From: Sordariomycetes sp. S80-01Y
Lineage: Eukaryota; Ascomycota; Sordariomycetes
Direction of reading: 5' to 3'
DNA length: 64,000 nt
Assembly: GCA_037042185.1 (NCBI GenBank)
Contig: JAXQJY010000032.1
Span: forward strand, 1 to 64,000
In this document: positions 1 through 11,024 of the stretch, piece after piece
Layout: each line of letters begins with the position of its first letter
Numbering within the stretch: position 1 is the first letter of the stretch
Program-made: the position numbers and the translations under genes
The notes under the pieces: generated by a model
The model's input: only the letters and a program-made list of their open reading frames with translations
Told to the model about the DNA's origin: nothing
Database searches by the model: none

Positions 1-286
1 GGATGTATGGTGGTGATTGGGGGAAATTAGTGGGGGTGTTTCAGGGTCACGTGAAGGCCGCATGACGGGTCGTAACATTGCGCTAGTTTCAAAGCTACAG
101 GCGCTAGTGAACAAACGCGAACTCTGAATGATGAGTTTCTAAAAACCTTCCGCGGAAGTTTTGCCCCATCGGCCCGACAACTGTGTGGCCCATCTCTCGA
201 GTGCCTGCCATCCGCCCATCCCCCTTTCCTTCTCACTATTCATCTGCATACTTGTGGCCACTTCCGTCTAGTAACCAAGTTCATAC

Positions 287-1620
287 TTGCCGATAGTGGT
301 AGTGGTTGCGTACCTCCGCCCTTCACAAAAGCGCTTCTCTTGCCAAGCCTGCAGAAGGGGCAAGTCCAGATGTCAACGGATCGATCCAAACGATGCCAAA
401 CCTGGTCGATGCACGATGCTCAAAATCGACTGCACTCCCGGACAACACAAGAGAGTCGGTAGGCCAAGGCAAGTTACTGCCTTCAACCAGAGGGCTGCCA
501 GGGCCAATGGCATAATCACACCGCCGGCCTCCAGTCGCAGGTCCGACGAGGAACGACCCCCGTTCGCCGGCCATGGACGACAAAGTGGTGAAGAATGCCA
601 GGGAAGCGATAGCATGATCTCTACATCCCCAACCGCTGCAGCTGCGCCGGCTTTCATGGATGGTGCGATCCAGACGACCCAGGCATGGTCGACGTTCGCA
701 ACAGAACCCCCCACGGTCGACTTGTCCATCTGGGACACTCTCGGGGACGGGTACCACACCTCTATACTTTCCAATATGGACACGGATCCCTGGCTCGCAT
801 CCCGGAGCACCAACTCGATGGTCAAATCCGCCGCTACCGTCCCTCACAATGCTCCACTTACAACGACGCCATGGGCCCGGACACTGGTGATGAGGGCATC
901 GAACCATCAGAAGGTATCTCTAGTTGTCCAAGATTAACCTCTACCTGTACATGCGCATCGCAGCTTTGAAAAGCAACAAGGCGGATATTCACCCCGACAG
1001 CTTCTTGTATGAAAAAGGGCCTCTATTCATTGACAACTAAACCCTCGCTATCTTCACGCTGAAGATGTCCTGCGAGGTTTTGCAAGTGCCGGCGCCACTT
1101 CTCGACGGCTCCCTTCGATACTGAAGTGGTACTGTAGGTTGCAAGGTCTGCAAACACCCTTTTATAGAACATCGTTGCTATCGGGTCAATCCGACAGGGA
1201 TGCTGGTGGCGGGCAGCTCTCGCCGTCTTCTTCATCCCAATTGTCCTCTCTCCCATATTCCGGGATCTCCGCTCGCCCTGAAATCACCAGCTTCTTTACC
1301 CAACTCATCGTACTATACGACGCTTGTGATGAGAATTTGGTTGCTCGTACAGATAATCTCTCTACCAACCCCATTGCCGCCATCCTAGGTTTCAGCTCTG
1401 TGGGACTAACTTTGGGCGACTCTTACATACAGGGAATGCTTACACGAACATGATCATCAATATGCTAGATGACACGAGTTAGCTTTGGGCATTCACAAAA
1501 TCGCGAAGCGTCCTGGACAGTATCTACCCTCACCCAGGTAGATCGATGTGCTTTGAAGCGAGTTGGATAGAGCGCCCGGTCGTGGTTGTGGTCATGGGAT
1601 TAGACGGCCAATACGCGTGA
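287..1620 (+). pseudogene. Zn(II)2Cys6 (AflR-like) regulator relic
   Basis: The reading frame 287-937 encodes a Gal4-type zinc cluster starting CQACRRGKSRC, followed by a basic RVGRPR linker as in AflR-type regulators. One of the six cysteines is missing: after GRC the expected C-x2-C partner is Leu, leaving five. No ATG begins the frame. Coding-like sequence continues in several frames: KINLYLYMRIAALK at about 930-1036, then, after a stop, TLAIFTLKMSCEVLQ to about 1125, then PEITSFFTQLIVLYDAC at about 1275-1435 and YTNMIINMLDD just after in another frame. Stops and frame changes make a functional product unlikely. I infer a decayed secondary-metabolism-type activator; family membership rests mainly on the zinc cluster. 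Confidence 0.6.
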
Positions 1621-1986
1621 GGAACATGTCTAGAGAGATCTCGGTCCTTTTGACACAGTCTTCTCTGGGCATATGACTGTTTGTATACACCGCATGCGCT
1701 CACTTGAGAAGACAGCGTCCGCAGGGGATTTGCGTTACTGAGTTACTGTAATACTTGTGTATTGCCATTGATGCAGCCCAGGAATCATTTCAATGTTTTC
1801 TAAACATGTTCTCGTCAACCATCGCATGGTAACCCAAATCTCATTCATCATTACCTTAGCGACACAGAGTTGAGGAGCTCCTACTGGGGCGTTGCTTGAG
1901 ATTCAGTAACTTACAGTACATCGGATTGGGGAGCCCAGCGTACGAGAAGCCGCGCACCGTCTAAGGCCGTCTCAAGTTGATCCACA

Positions 1987-2450
1987 ATGCTTTCTACCTT
2001 CTCCTCGAAGAACAGCTGTTTCTTGCCCATCCGCCCTGAGGGCCTAAGAATGCTTGACCTCGGCAGCGGTACGGGAATACGGTCAGTAGAGATGGCAGTT
2101 TTGCTTCCAAGCGTAGAGGTCGTGGGTAAAACTCGTAGTCTCATCTAACCTCAATGGGTCCCGGCGAATGATGAGTTTTACGTCAAAGACGTCGAGGCGG
2201 GTTGGGCTGGACCAGTTCAGGTATCATTTCATACAATGTCGGTACATGGCCGGCCCAGCGCAATCAAGGACTGGTCGCACCTTACCAGCCAGGTCTATAC
2301 CACTTTGAAGCCTGGGGGGTGGGTTGAATTCCGGGAGGCCGCTAATACGCTGTTCTCCGAAGACAAATCGCTCGCGTTCGACAAACCCATGGTCCAGATA
2401 CTGGCTTGCTCTAGAGGCGTGTGATAAGCTGGTTCGCACCTGGGCCTAGC
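1987..2450 (+). pseudogene. SAM methyltransferase relic (LaeA/UMTA type)
   Basis: Plus-strand reading gives RMLDLGSGTGI at about 2045, the glycine-rich SAM-binding motif I, preceded by sequence typical of the fungal TAM-domain entry. In other frames follow EFYVKDVEAGWAG (about 2172-2210), SVHGRPSAIKDW and LKPGGWVEF (about 2310), the late motif typical of fungal LaeA-like or UMTA methyltransferases, then ALEACDKLVRTW near 2410-2445. The pieces are collinear but need at least two frame changes and lack start and end. It is a decayed gene next to the regulator relic, so both may come from one old secondary-metabolism locus. The family call is fairly sure; substrate is unknown. Confidence 0.6.
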
Positions 2451-2550
2451 GCCCAATTCTACCAAATGGGCGACCATAGTCGTGCATGGTCCGGCATTTC
2501 GATGTTCCGTCGACACACTCATGCGAGTTCGAGTCAAAGTCCACGCTAGT

Positions 2551-3000
2551 CAGTGCATGTAGCGTTTTGCCAAAGACTCTCCTCGGAGTATTTCTACAAG
2601 CCATCGATGGGAATTGATACTGCACATGATTGAAAGGACTAGGCCTATACTCGTGCTTTATTTCTGCCTCTTTCTTATGTTACATGGATTTGTGATGACC
2701 GAAAAATACCATCGATTCTTCCCCATCTTCTTTCACCTCTTAACACCAAACCACTTCAATATCATTGAGTTCCCTCACATCATCAATATATCCGGCCTGT
2801 CTGACCACCAGGAAGTCAAAAGAGTTCGGAATATACACCACTGCGGGTGACACTGAAATGCTTGCGAGGTCTGCAGAAACCGAGCGATCTCAGTCACTGA
2901 GAACTAAGGGCGTTCAATCTCGCTGTGAACAGCACCTGTTCAAGAAAGGTTAGCGACATTTGAAGCTGCTTTCAACTAATCCTCATCGAGAAACACTTAC
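2551..3000. other. Spacer without a recognisable gene
   Basis: About 450 bases of moderately AT-rich sequence between the methyltransferase relic and the 3' end of the hydroxylase gene. Short open frames exist but none resembles a known protein. Confidence 0.4.
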
Positions 3001-4062
3001 TTAAACAATCGGGATGCGCGCTGTGTGTTCGTAGTCGATATTCGACGACGCAGACTCAATGCGGGCCCCACACGTACCAAACAATCGATCCCACACCCGA
3101 GTTTGCTTGCCATAATTGTGGCTGTGCCTCCAACCCTTTCGGTGGTGCAAGTCATGATCTTCAAGCGCAAGCTCAACTGAGAAGATGCGAAGGAGCCAAT
3201 TCAGTGTCGAGGGTGGCGTGCAGTGCAGCCGAATTCCGCTATGACCCGAGACCTCCGTGTAGACGATATATTGATGACAGATCCACCAGTCGTAAAATCC
3301 CAGTGGCAATCCCATAGCCCACAACGAAAGGTACGTTAAGAGTGGGATGACAACCATGTCGAAGACCTCCTGTTCATGGTCCGCATAGGCGGAGAGGAGT
3401 GCGTTGGGGTGTTTTGTCAAATGGTGCGTCCGGTGCAGCTTCCACAGGAACGATACTTCGTGCATCGAACGGTGGTAGCAGTAAAACCAAAAGTCTAAGA
3501 CAATAGGGTACAAACCAATCTCGAGACCTAGCCACAGCCACCACCTCCAGCTCGTTAGCACGTCTCTGGGCGACTGTGCAGGGTTGTACGTGAGGAAGGT
3601 AATCATGGCCATGCGGGAGCCGATAGTCTTGAAGAGCGCGGCTGTTACCTTCGCAACACCAATGTCCGGCACTCCATCTCGTTCATGCTTGTCCCCATCT
3701 AGAAACCCATATCGATGGCCAAGGAGGCGGAGTATGTGTGTCTCCCGCACGATGGAAATAGTGGAGGCGTGAAAGTACAGGACCACTACTCCAAGCCCCA
3801 AGAGATTCCACCCAGTCCAAAGGCACCATAGTTCGTGCAATAGCATAGGTATGAGAGCGTACGTCATGATCCAGACGTGCTGCGGCGCGTGAAGCAAGTA
3901 TGGTACCTTTTCATCCTTACTATGAGCCGGGACTGGCTCGTCCAAATCGACGTGGTGAACATTGAGGATGTCGATAAGCCAGTGGTGTATGTTCCAATTG
4001 TCTTTGCTCTGGGTCCGCCAGGTGGACTTCATCGAGTCCTTCTGAATCTTCTCGGTAGACAT
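3001..4062 (-). CDS. Fatty acid hydroxylase/sterol desaturase family protein
   Basis: This single-exon 353-residue membrane protein belongs to the di-iron fatty acid hydroxylase/sterol desaturase superfamily. Three His boxes are visible: HRSMH (about 197), HRTHH (about 212) and HDLHH (about 306). Hydrophobic stretches lie at about 75-115 and in the middle (about 165-195 and 240-260). These boxes bind two irons that activate O2 to hydroxylate or desaturate a lipid or sterol-like substrate at the ER membrane. The C-terminal YGKQTRVWDRLFGTCG is typical of the family's closing segment. The start used is the ATG opening MSTEKIQKDS. It is the only intact gene in the first 6 kb. Lipid, sterol or polyketide-derived substrates are all possible. 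Confidence 0.85.
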   Translation of the reverse strand: MSTEKIQKDSMKSTWRTQSKDNWNIHHWLIDILNVHHVDLDEPVPAHSKDEKVPYLLHAPQHVWIMTYALIPMLLHELWCLWTGWNLLGLGVVVLYFHASTISIVRETHILRLLGHRYGFLDGDKHERDGVPDIGVAKVTAALFKTIGSRMAMITFLTYNPAQSPRDVLTSWRWWLWLGLEIGLYPIVLDFWFYCYHRSMHEVSFLWKLHRTHHLTKHPNALLSAYADHEQEVFDMVVIPLLTYLSLWAMGLPLGFYDWWICHQYIVYTEVSGHSGIRLHCTPPSTLNWLLRIFSVELALEDHDLHHRKGWRHSHNYGKQTRVWDRLFGTCGARIESASSNIDYEHTARIPIV

Positions 4063-6164
4063 TGTGCTGTGTAACGCGGTGGGTTGCGAAGTGAGAAATA
4101 AGATCCATGTCTTCCTTATGATTTAAGTACTTATTCTTACGTATCAGACTCCTCACAACTTCACATGGCAAATATTGCTCCGAGTAGCCGGGGCCGCCGA
4201 CATGGCCAACGGCTGATGACCGCGTTGGGGTGAGGCTTGCGAGGCCAAGCGGATTTCTTGACGTGATCAGTTCCCCCACGTTCTCGTCGAACAAAACTAA
4301 CAGCGATCCTACCTGCGCTCTTCCTTGGTTTTTCTTGGACTGGGCTTCTTCATATTCGAGGTGGGCCCGAATGGACTTCGTTGCTGGCGAACTTTGGGGC
4401 CACAAGACTGACTAGTCACAGGTGCCGAGCAACAACAAAAGACGTCGACCAATTTATCACAGTACAATACCATGACTTCATCATGGGCGTTTCTTTCTAT
4501 GGTGATACAATCACCGAATCTACTTTTCGAAGGTCTTGATCCCCACTCTTCCGTACTGAGCTCGTGACAGACCTTCGCCCCAAGGCGAGCCACTTCGCGA
4601 ATCCATATATCCGGCTAAACAGCCTTGCCCCATTAGACCGGGCTTTGCGAGCTGCATCGGCTTTGAAGGACATGTTCGTCAACCCGAACATACGTCATGA
4701 GTGGGGTATTCGCTACTGCAAAGCCCCACCGTGAATGCTAGAGCAGGAGTCTTCCTTTCGCAAATCCCGCCCACGGTTCCTGGCGCTAGCCTAAGCACAG
4801 GCAAATTTTCCATGCTATTGCAGATGGATTTTCGTACCAGCTTTCTCTGTTGTCACATGGTAAGGACACTGCCCAATGCATCGTCGCCTGACATAACACG
4901 GACCGGAAGTTTTATGTCAACAACCCGAATGCTAGTCTTGCCATGGGCTCCACATTAGCTTCCTCGGGCTTCAATTTCGTCTACTTGATCGTCCAGGCAG
5001 CCTTGCCCCAGAGGTGCTCTAGTGAGTAGAACATTTTATTTATGTGATGCAAGTCCAGAAGCTTTGGTTCAAACATGCTTGTGACGACCGCTATACCACC
5101 ACCGCCCCCACAACCAATTGGTCGCAATTACGTATGGAAAGGCTATAACTGACCCTAGTGACAACATGAACGTGCTGAGGATAAGTTGGAGCATAGCTGA
5201 ACTAAAACCCGCCAGGAGAATATGCAGAAGAAAATGCCCAGCCCCAGTCCCGTCCCCTCAACATACAGCCTTGAAATGATCGCAGGCGTTTTAGGAGTAG
5301 CAAATGAATAGAAGTAAATAGTCTTGATACTGCAGACACGTCATTATCCCCAAAGGCAGACCAGGGTCGCAACTGCACCCAAAGGGCTTCTATAAGGTCG
5401 TTAAGAAAGCCTTGCTGTTCTAGGAGCTCCTACGTATGTCTCGGAACAGGCTGACCCTCGATGTATGTTTCATTTAAGTTGGCGTAGGCCCTGACAATCC
5501 CCGTGCTATCCAGTTCTAATGCCATGAAGCCATCTTCGTATTCAGCTGATCGGCCATGGTTTACTAATCCCAATCCAGCTTATCCGACGAACATCGAGCT
5601 ACACAAGGTCTGCCCAATGATGCACCCAAATTCCAAGGCTCCTGGGGGTTCGACGATACAACGCCAAGAACTTCGTCCGGTTTCCGTTACCCTACGTCTG
5701 ATCTGCCCCTGAGATGCTTTGATACTCTGCTCTGGCTACTATGATCTGCTTGGTGACTACCACGACGAGATCCTTGCCTAGTGGTAGGAGGCGGTACATA
5801 GCCCGGAAGGGGTTTTTCTAAGTCTTGCGGCCAGAATAGCGCTGAGACTTTACGAAAGGCTATAGATCATAGTCATTTATAGGAAAATATCTAAATCTAT
5901 CTTTTTTTAGAAGGGTTGCCCTCTTCAACGCCGAGAATGCTAATCGTCGACAGGATAAGCCATGTATTCGTCGGTGGCACCCATGTCATGCAAGCGCCTC
6001 CAAATCTCCCACCAAAATCAATCGTCGTGAGGGTGCCGACGATTCCCATTACTGTCAGGGTCCGCGGCTCACCACATATAGTACTCAGAGAAGTTAGATC
6101 TCGTAGAATATAGCTTAGTGACCATTACCCTCTATTAATAGTCTCTATGATAATACACTGTGCC
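4063..6164. other. Decayed, partly coding-like spacer
   Basis: Between the hydroxylase and the next regulator lie 2.1 kb without an intact gene. At about 4560-4960 plus-strand frames give coding-like pieces such as SHFANPYIRLNSLAPLDRAL and ALKDMFVNPNIRHEWGIRYC, split by stops and frame changes; I do not recognise the family. At about 5500-5710 another short frame (ADRPWFTNPNPAYPTNIEL) also looks like a relic. The last 300 bases are AT-rich. Confidence 0.4.
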
Positions 6165-7667
6165 TTATGGGATAACAGCGTAAGTAAGATCATGTTCCAC
6201 GAGATCAAACCATAGCATACTACAACCTGATTCTTTAACATTTCTAACATGCCTGACAAAGCTATGCAGCTTCAGCATGCATATGCTCTGTATGGGAAAG
6301 CGGCGCAGATTTTCCATCAGGTCCTCGCCGGGGCCTTCGACTTCAAACATGGATATGAAAAGTGGAAATGTGACGGGAAAGGCTCCGGCGCCCTGCATGT
6401 TTGAATGGGCAAAAAATGACGAGATTTCGTGAAAAATGCGATTAGCGTAATACTGCCCGAGGGTATCTTGGACACCAAGTTCGAATCGAAGGCGATGAAT
6501 AACAAGCAAAGCTGCAAGGCGGTAAGCATTAGCTTGGGTCGTCATCATTTGCCTCTCTACCTCGTCGTAGGCACTAAAGAAATCAGGTGGAATGTTTGGT
6601 GCCCAAAGCTCAATGCTTCTCTCTATTTCAGTGTAGCAATCTTCAGGGCGCTCTCGATCCGTCGAACCCCAATCCACGGTGGCCGCACTGAACTTGGCTG
6701 CGTGACTCTGCACACATAGACGGTATAGAAAAGGTAAGAGAGTTGAGCATAGGCCGGCGTAGCGATCCACAACAATCCGGTCTTGAACACACATCCGAAT
6801 GATAGGTACCTTGCGATGTACCAGACAACCCACTATGTCCATAAGAACCGGACAAATGGTGACAGTGTCGAAGGCAGGTACCCTGCTCAGAAGCGGATAC
6901 CATCGCTTGGCCGAGATAAGCGCGCTCCGCACAATGGAATGCGCTGAGGTCGTGAAGGAGTCGGCAAGGACCTCAAAAACAAACAAGGCCTGGCCGAGGA
7001 AAAGGACGCAGAGGGCGTCTTGGGGACGCATAATCTCTACATTCCGTAGGTTCTGCAACGCAGTCGCCCCCTTGCGTAGGTCAGGAGTGGTCCAGTGTAA
7101 GCCAGAAGCTTGGCAACGTGCTACTAGGCCTAGGAAAGCGAGATAGCCGTCTGTGACGACTGGGCCCGAGTGGTATAGGACTGAGTATATTGCCACTCGG
7201 AAATCCTGCATGAAGCTGCGTCCCATGGCAAAGGGAATATGTACTGTCATAAATTTGTCGTCGTCCGTCACGATGTCTATCGCTTCTGAGGCGGTTTGTG
7301 GTGTGAAGCGGCGATGAAGTACCTCCAGAAACCCACTTAATGCCAGGTTCTTGCTGCTCTCCCCCTGCTTTTCAGGTGATGAAGTATTTGCAAGACCGTC
7401 GTCCGCCTGTTCAGAACGGCGATCAAGAACAGAAGCCCCTGGTTTGGCGTTGTTCGCGTCTAGCTCGTAGTCTCGTCCCGTCTCCCAGATCTGTAGGCTG
7501 CCGTGATCAAAGGACTTCAAAACTGGCCTGCGACCCTTCCGCTTCTTTTTGCGAGACATACAACAGACAATTCCCAGATGCTGGCACCGTGCGCATACCT
7601 CCGCCTCAGGGGCGAAAGTGCACTTCTCTTTACTCTGATAGCAGCGGTCGCAGGCCTTCGGTGTCAT
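6165..7667 (-). CDS. Zn(II)2Cys6 transcription factor
   Basis: An intact single-exon gene of 500 residues encoding a nuclear DNA-binding regulator. The zinc cluster is N-terminal (residues about 6-34): CDRC, six residues, C, eight residues, CARC, six residues, C, giving all six cysteines. A very basic linker (KKKRKGRRP) follows, and then a long alpha-helical effector region with no further motif I can name. The start is the ATG directly before TPKACDRC, usual spacing for this class. It lies between the hydroxylase gene and a CYP52-type P450 on the same strand and is a plausible local regulator, but no target site was identified. Confidence 0.85.
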   Translation of the reverse strand: MTPKACDRCYQSKEKCTFAPEAEVCARCQHLGIVCCMSRKKKRKGRRPVLKSFDHGSLQIWETGRDYELDANNAKPGASVLDRRSEQADDGLANTSSPEKQGESSKNLALSGFLEVLHRRFTPQTASEAIDIVTDDDKFMTVHIPFAMGRSFMQDFRVAIYSVLYHSGPVVTDGYLAFLGLVARCQASGLHWTTPDLRKGATALQNLRNVEIMRPQDALCVLFLGQALFVFEVLADSFTTSAHSIVRSALISAKRWYPLLSRVPAFDTVTICPVLMDIVGCLVHRKVPIIRMCVQDRIVVDRYAGLCSTLLPFLYRLCVQSHAAKFSAATVDWGSTDRERPEDCYTEIERSIELWAPNIPPDFFSAYDEVERQMMTTQANAYRLAALLVIHRLRFELGVQDTLGQYYANRIFHEISSFFAHSNMQGAGAFPVTFPLFISMFEVEGPGEDLMENLRRFPIQSICMLKLHSFVRHVRNVKESGCSMLWFDLVEHDLTYAVIP

Positions 7668-8259
7668 GGTGGCTGACGAGTATAGTGGTATTGTGTGAGT
7701 GGAAAAAGCGCGTGATTCCGTCCGCCAAGAGTCCAGTTAGGATGGGGAGCATGAGAGGTTGGCAGATCATTGCTTGCGAGTCACCAGAGCAGAAGCATGC
7801 GAGTTATGTTGCCCCAGAACCCAGATTCCCAGTCTCTGAAATACAGCATCCCCGCACTTAGATCCCCGTAGCGTCAACGCAAATAGCATTGGCCTGGTGT
7901 CTTACCTGGTCATCTTCTTAATCCTGATTGGTTGTGCTGATCTCAAAAATGCCAGGTCTAACCGGATATAGGAAAAAGGGTCCGGTTACGCCCGTCGAGA
8001 TTGGTCCCGCGGACTATCGGGTGGAGCGTTGCAACCCAAACCTACTCGGATATAGTCCCATCATGACTTTTACACTGGGCGCCGATTTAACATCTCCGTC
8101 ATCTTTCTCGCGCAGCCGCTTCCTATTCTCTTCGGCATGAACAAATGTACATTTACCGCCTCCACTAGTAGTCTGATCATGATTTTGAATACGATGACTA
8201 TGGAAATTTCTTCGACCAAGTTCCCTTCCTTACGTCCGGCCTGAGGCACAGCCCTTGCC
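7668..8259. other. Intergenic, no gene seen
   Basis: About 590 bases between the 5' end of the minus-strand regulator and the 3' end of the minus-strand P450. It should hold the regulator's promoter. Open frames here match no recognised protein. Confidence 0.4.
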
Positions 8260-9986
8260 CTAGGCTGGCGTCAGAGACACTTTAGTCCCATTCTTGCTCG
8301 CGAGAGTCAGCGTCAGGGCCTCCTTGAAAGGTTGCTCATCTCGACATTCAATACTCTTGAATCGTCGAAGAATACGCATAATGGTGTAGCTGGCTTCTGT
8401 TAAGGCAAACTGCTGGCCCGGGCAGATCCTTGGCCCGCCATTGAATGGGATATAACCCCATCCCGGCTTCAGACTGGCCCATCTTTCCGGACGATACTCT
8501 GTCGCGTCCTGTCCAAATACTGCCGGCAGGCGATGCATGCTATATACGCTGTATATCACCTCCTGTCCCTTGGGAACAAAAACGGGGTCTGTGCCGTCCG
8601 GACCCCCGCCAACAGGTAGATAGGTGTTTTTGTTCGCCGTCCGCGAGTTGACTGGCACAGCGGGATACAATCTCAAGGCTGTCGATAATTTTAGCCTCGG
8701 TATCATTTCACTATATTCTTCTTTGCATGCTCTGTGGTCGGGGAGGGATAGTGACTTACTTTCCTTGAGGACCCAAGTAAGATAGGTCATTGACTTCAAG
8801 TCTTCAAAGTTTGGCCTTTCTTCCTGGACGTTAAGCACTTCATCTCTCAACCTGTTCCAAATGTCAGGCCGCCTAGCCAAGATGAAAAAGGTGATGCTCA
8901 GAAGGCCCGCGGTAGTGTCACGTCCAGCCAGCAGGATATTCAAGAGTTGATCGGTCAACACTGTCCGGTCCGCAGTTTGCTTGGACAGCTCATAGATAAA
9001 AACATATCGTTGCTCCGGAGCCTTGGCAGTATCTTTACCATCAACATCCGCAGCTCGATAGTCCAGAGCCTTCTGAGCGAATTGATCGACGAAGCGACGG
9101 GCTTCGACTGTCGCCTTGGAGAACGCCCTATCCCGGTGAAAATTCATCAGTGGCCCGAGTCTAGAACGAATAGCCAATCCGTCCTGAGACGTGTTGAAGT
9201 CTTTTGCGAAGGATGGCTGCTTATCTCCGGCACCGAGGGAGTCAATAGACTCTCCGAAGAGAAACTCGGTGGCAGAGTCCATAGTCTGCTCAGTAGTTTA
9301 ATTAGCACGAACGACTCATTCCAAAGGGTCAGGTTGTAGGTCTTGCCATTTGGAAAAATAATTCTTGCAGGTCCACGGTCGACCCATCAAAGGGTATATT
9401 GTCAATGAGATTGGAGACATGTTTTTCGTACACACTAATGTCAGCGACTTGATTCCGGACAAAATTTGGCCGCACGAGAGCCCTTGAGTGTTCCCATAGC
9501 TGACCATCACTCGCAAAGATACCCTGTCCAAGAAGTGGTGACATTGCCTTGCTGCGAGGAGAGCCCAGATCAAAGTCTTCAAACTTGATTCCAAGGACGG
9601 CTTGGACGTTCTTGGGTTCGATGGTAACGATGACAATGCGGCCCAGCGACGTCTTGAAGGTGGTGCCATTCTGTTGGTGCCAGCTTCGCATAAGCTCCAA
9701 GGACTCGCATTTCTTCATAGCTAACAGTAGAGAGGCTACTCTTCCAACACCAAGGAATCCAGAGGATGCCACTTGTGGCTTGCGGCATTGGTGCTCGCGA
9801 GAAAATCTCCACTCTAAAAAGATCGGTTAGCCTCAACTCTGCAATTGGAAGGGAGGCCTGAGCAGCTTGTGTAGTGTACATACCTGCAAACCGGCGATGT
9901 CCTGCGTTGATTGCGAAAAAAGTAAAAAATACCAATGAAATAAGGTACGCAACAATTTCTAAATTTCCCAAACTTTTGAAGTCCAT
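8260..9986 (-). CDS. Cytochrome P450, CYP52-like (alkane/fatty acid hydroxylase type)
   Basis: Four exons can be read: 9986-9884, 9813-9347, 9285-8760 and 8678-8260, giving about 504 residues. An N-terminal membrane anchor (IVAYLISLVFFTFFAI) places it on the ER. P450 landmarks are the I-helix LLAGRDTTAG, the ExxR element KETLRLYP (rebuilt across intron 3), the PERW segment and the heme loop FNGGPRICPGQQFA with its Cys ligand. The phrase TMDSATEFLFGES is characteristic of CYP52-type enzymes, which hydroxylate alkanes or fatty acids at the terminal carbon; the substrate here is inferred from family only. Introns 1 and 3 are GT-AG. Intron 2 (9286-9346) would be GC-AG, because no GT fits the reading frame. 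No disabling change was seen. Confidence 0.85.
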
Positions 9987-11024
9987 AGTGACAGGTTTTC
10001 TGTTCTTTGATTTCTCACAACAGTGTGGCGGCAATGGGTGCAGCGGGAGGCAATATGATCTTTCCGGTCATAAATCAAGGATTCGAGTTGGATAAACTCA
10101 GAGTCTGACTTGAGAGGTAACTCCTGGCTTTAGGTGGTCTTATATCGAATTATATGTCGTTGTTTCACGTGTCTGATGCGTCTTGCGTCTTGTGAAAAGG
10201 AGCAGTCTAGTTCCGAGGTTAGCAAAGCTTAGGCCCGCTAACGCTGATAATGACCGGATATATTATCCTTAATGCAGCAAACAAACAATTCATGCTGATG
10301 ATTCATATGTTTCCCATGCAGATGAGAACTCTGCCGGCAACCAATGTCATCTTGTAGTGGCTCCGGATAGAATTTTCTCAATTTGGTTAAGTATGCATGC
10401 ATCTTTGGTAATCCGCCATATTAAACCCCGCGGGGTAGCCCCCATGCCCCTCCGGCTGACTGATCCCACCAATAAGCAACACGCAACTGCGCCTCAATGT
10501 CGTGTCTTGCTTCCAGCCAGGGCCAGGGGGGGGTAACCACATTGTGATTCTCACCACCACGAGACCAGGAGCCGAGGACACAAGAGAGACAGGACCGCCT
10601 CCCCCGAGATTTTTCTGATCTGTATACATGGCCGACAAGGGAATCGCTCTCCCAGCCAGCCAGGCTCTGTCATGTGCGACGAGCTTTGCGACCTCGGTCT
10701 GCCTCACGGGCACATGGAGCAACACTACGCGGGGACGGCTGCAGTGAGCTAAGCTATGAATTTAGTCTCTGTATTATAAATATGTTAAATTTACGAGGTT
10801 ACGGCGTAGGAACTTCCTAGGGCCCGTCGTCTATTTATCAGGAACCAGCAACTCCGACCTCTGTCATTCATCGTCCCTTTATCTAGGTTCCTTTCGTTAG
10901 CCACTCAACTATCTTTTCCCTGTAGTTTAACTTACTGCTGCCGTCTTCCAATGCAGCGCGACCGCGTCTCCCTAGCATCGTCATCTTAAAAGATAACCCT
11001 CGCAGCTAGATCACGAGCGCGAAG
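9987..11024. promoter_or_regulatory. Divergent promoter region, P450 and nitronate monooxygenase
   Basis: About 1.04 kb separates the divergently transcribed P450 and nitronate monooxygenase starts, so it must carry both promoters. I see no gene in it; open frames near 10387-10725 look like chance. No clear TATA box or operator pair was assigned. Confidence 0.4.

Noticed and set aside
10387-10725. 112-residue minus-strand frame upstream of the nitronate monooxygenase
   Set aside because: No domain, and it lies in a divergent promoter interval.
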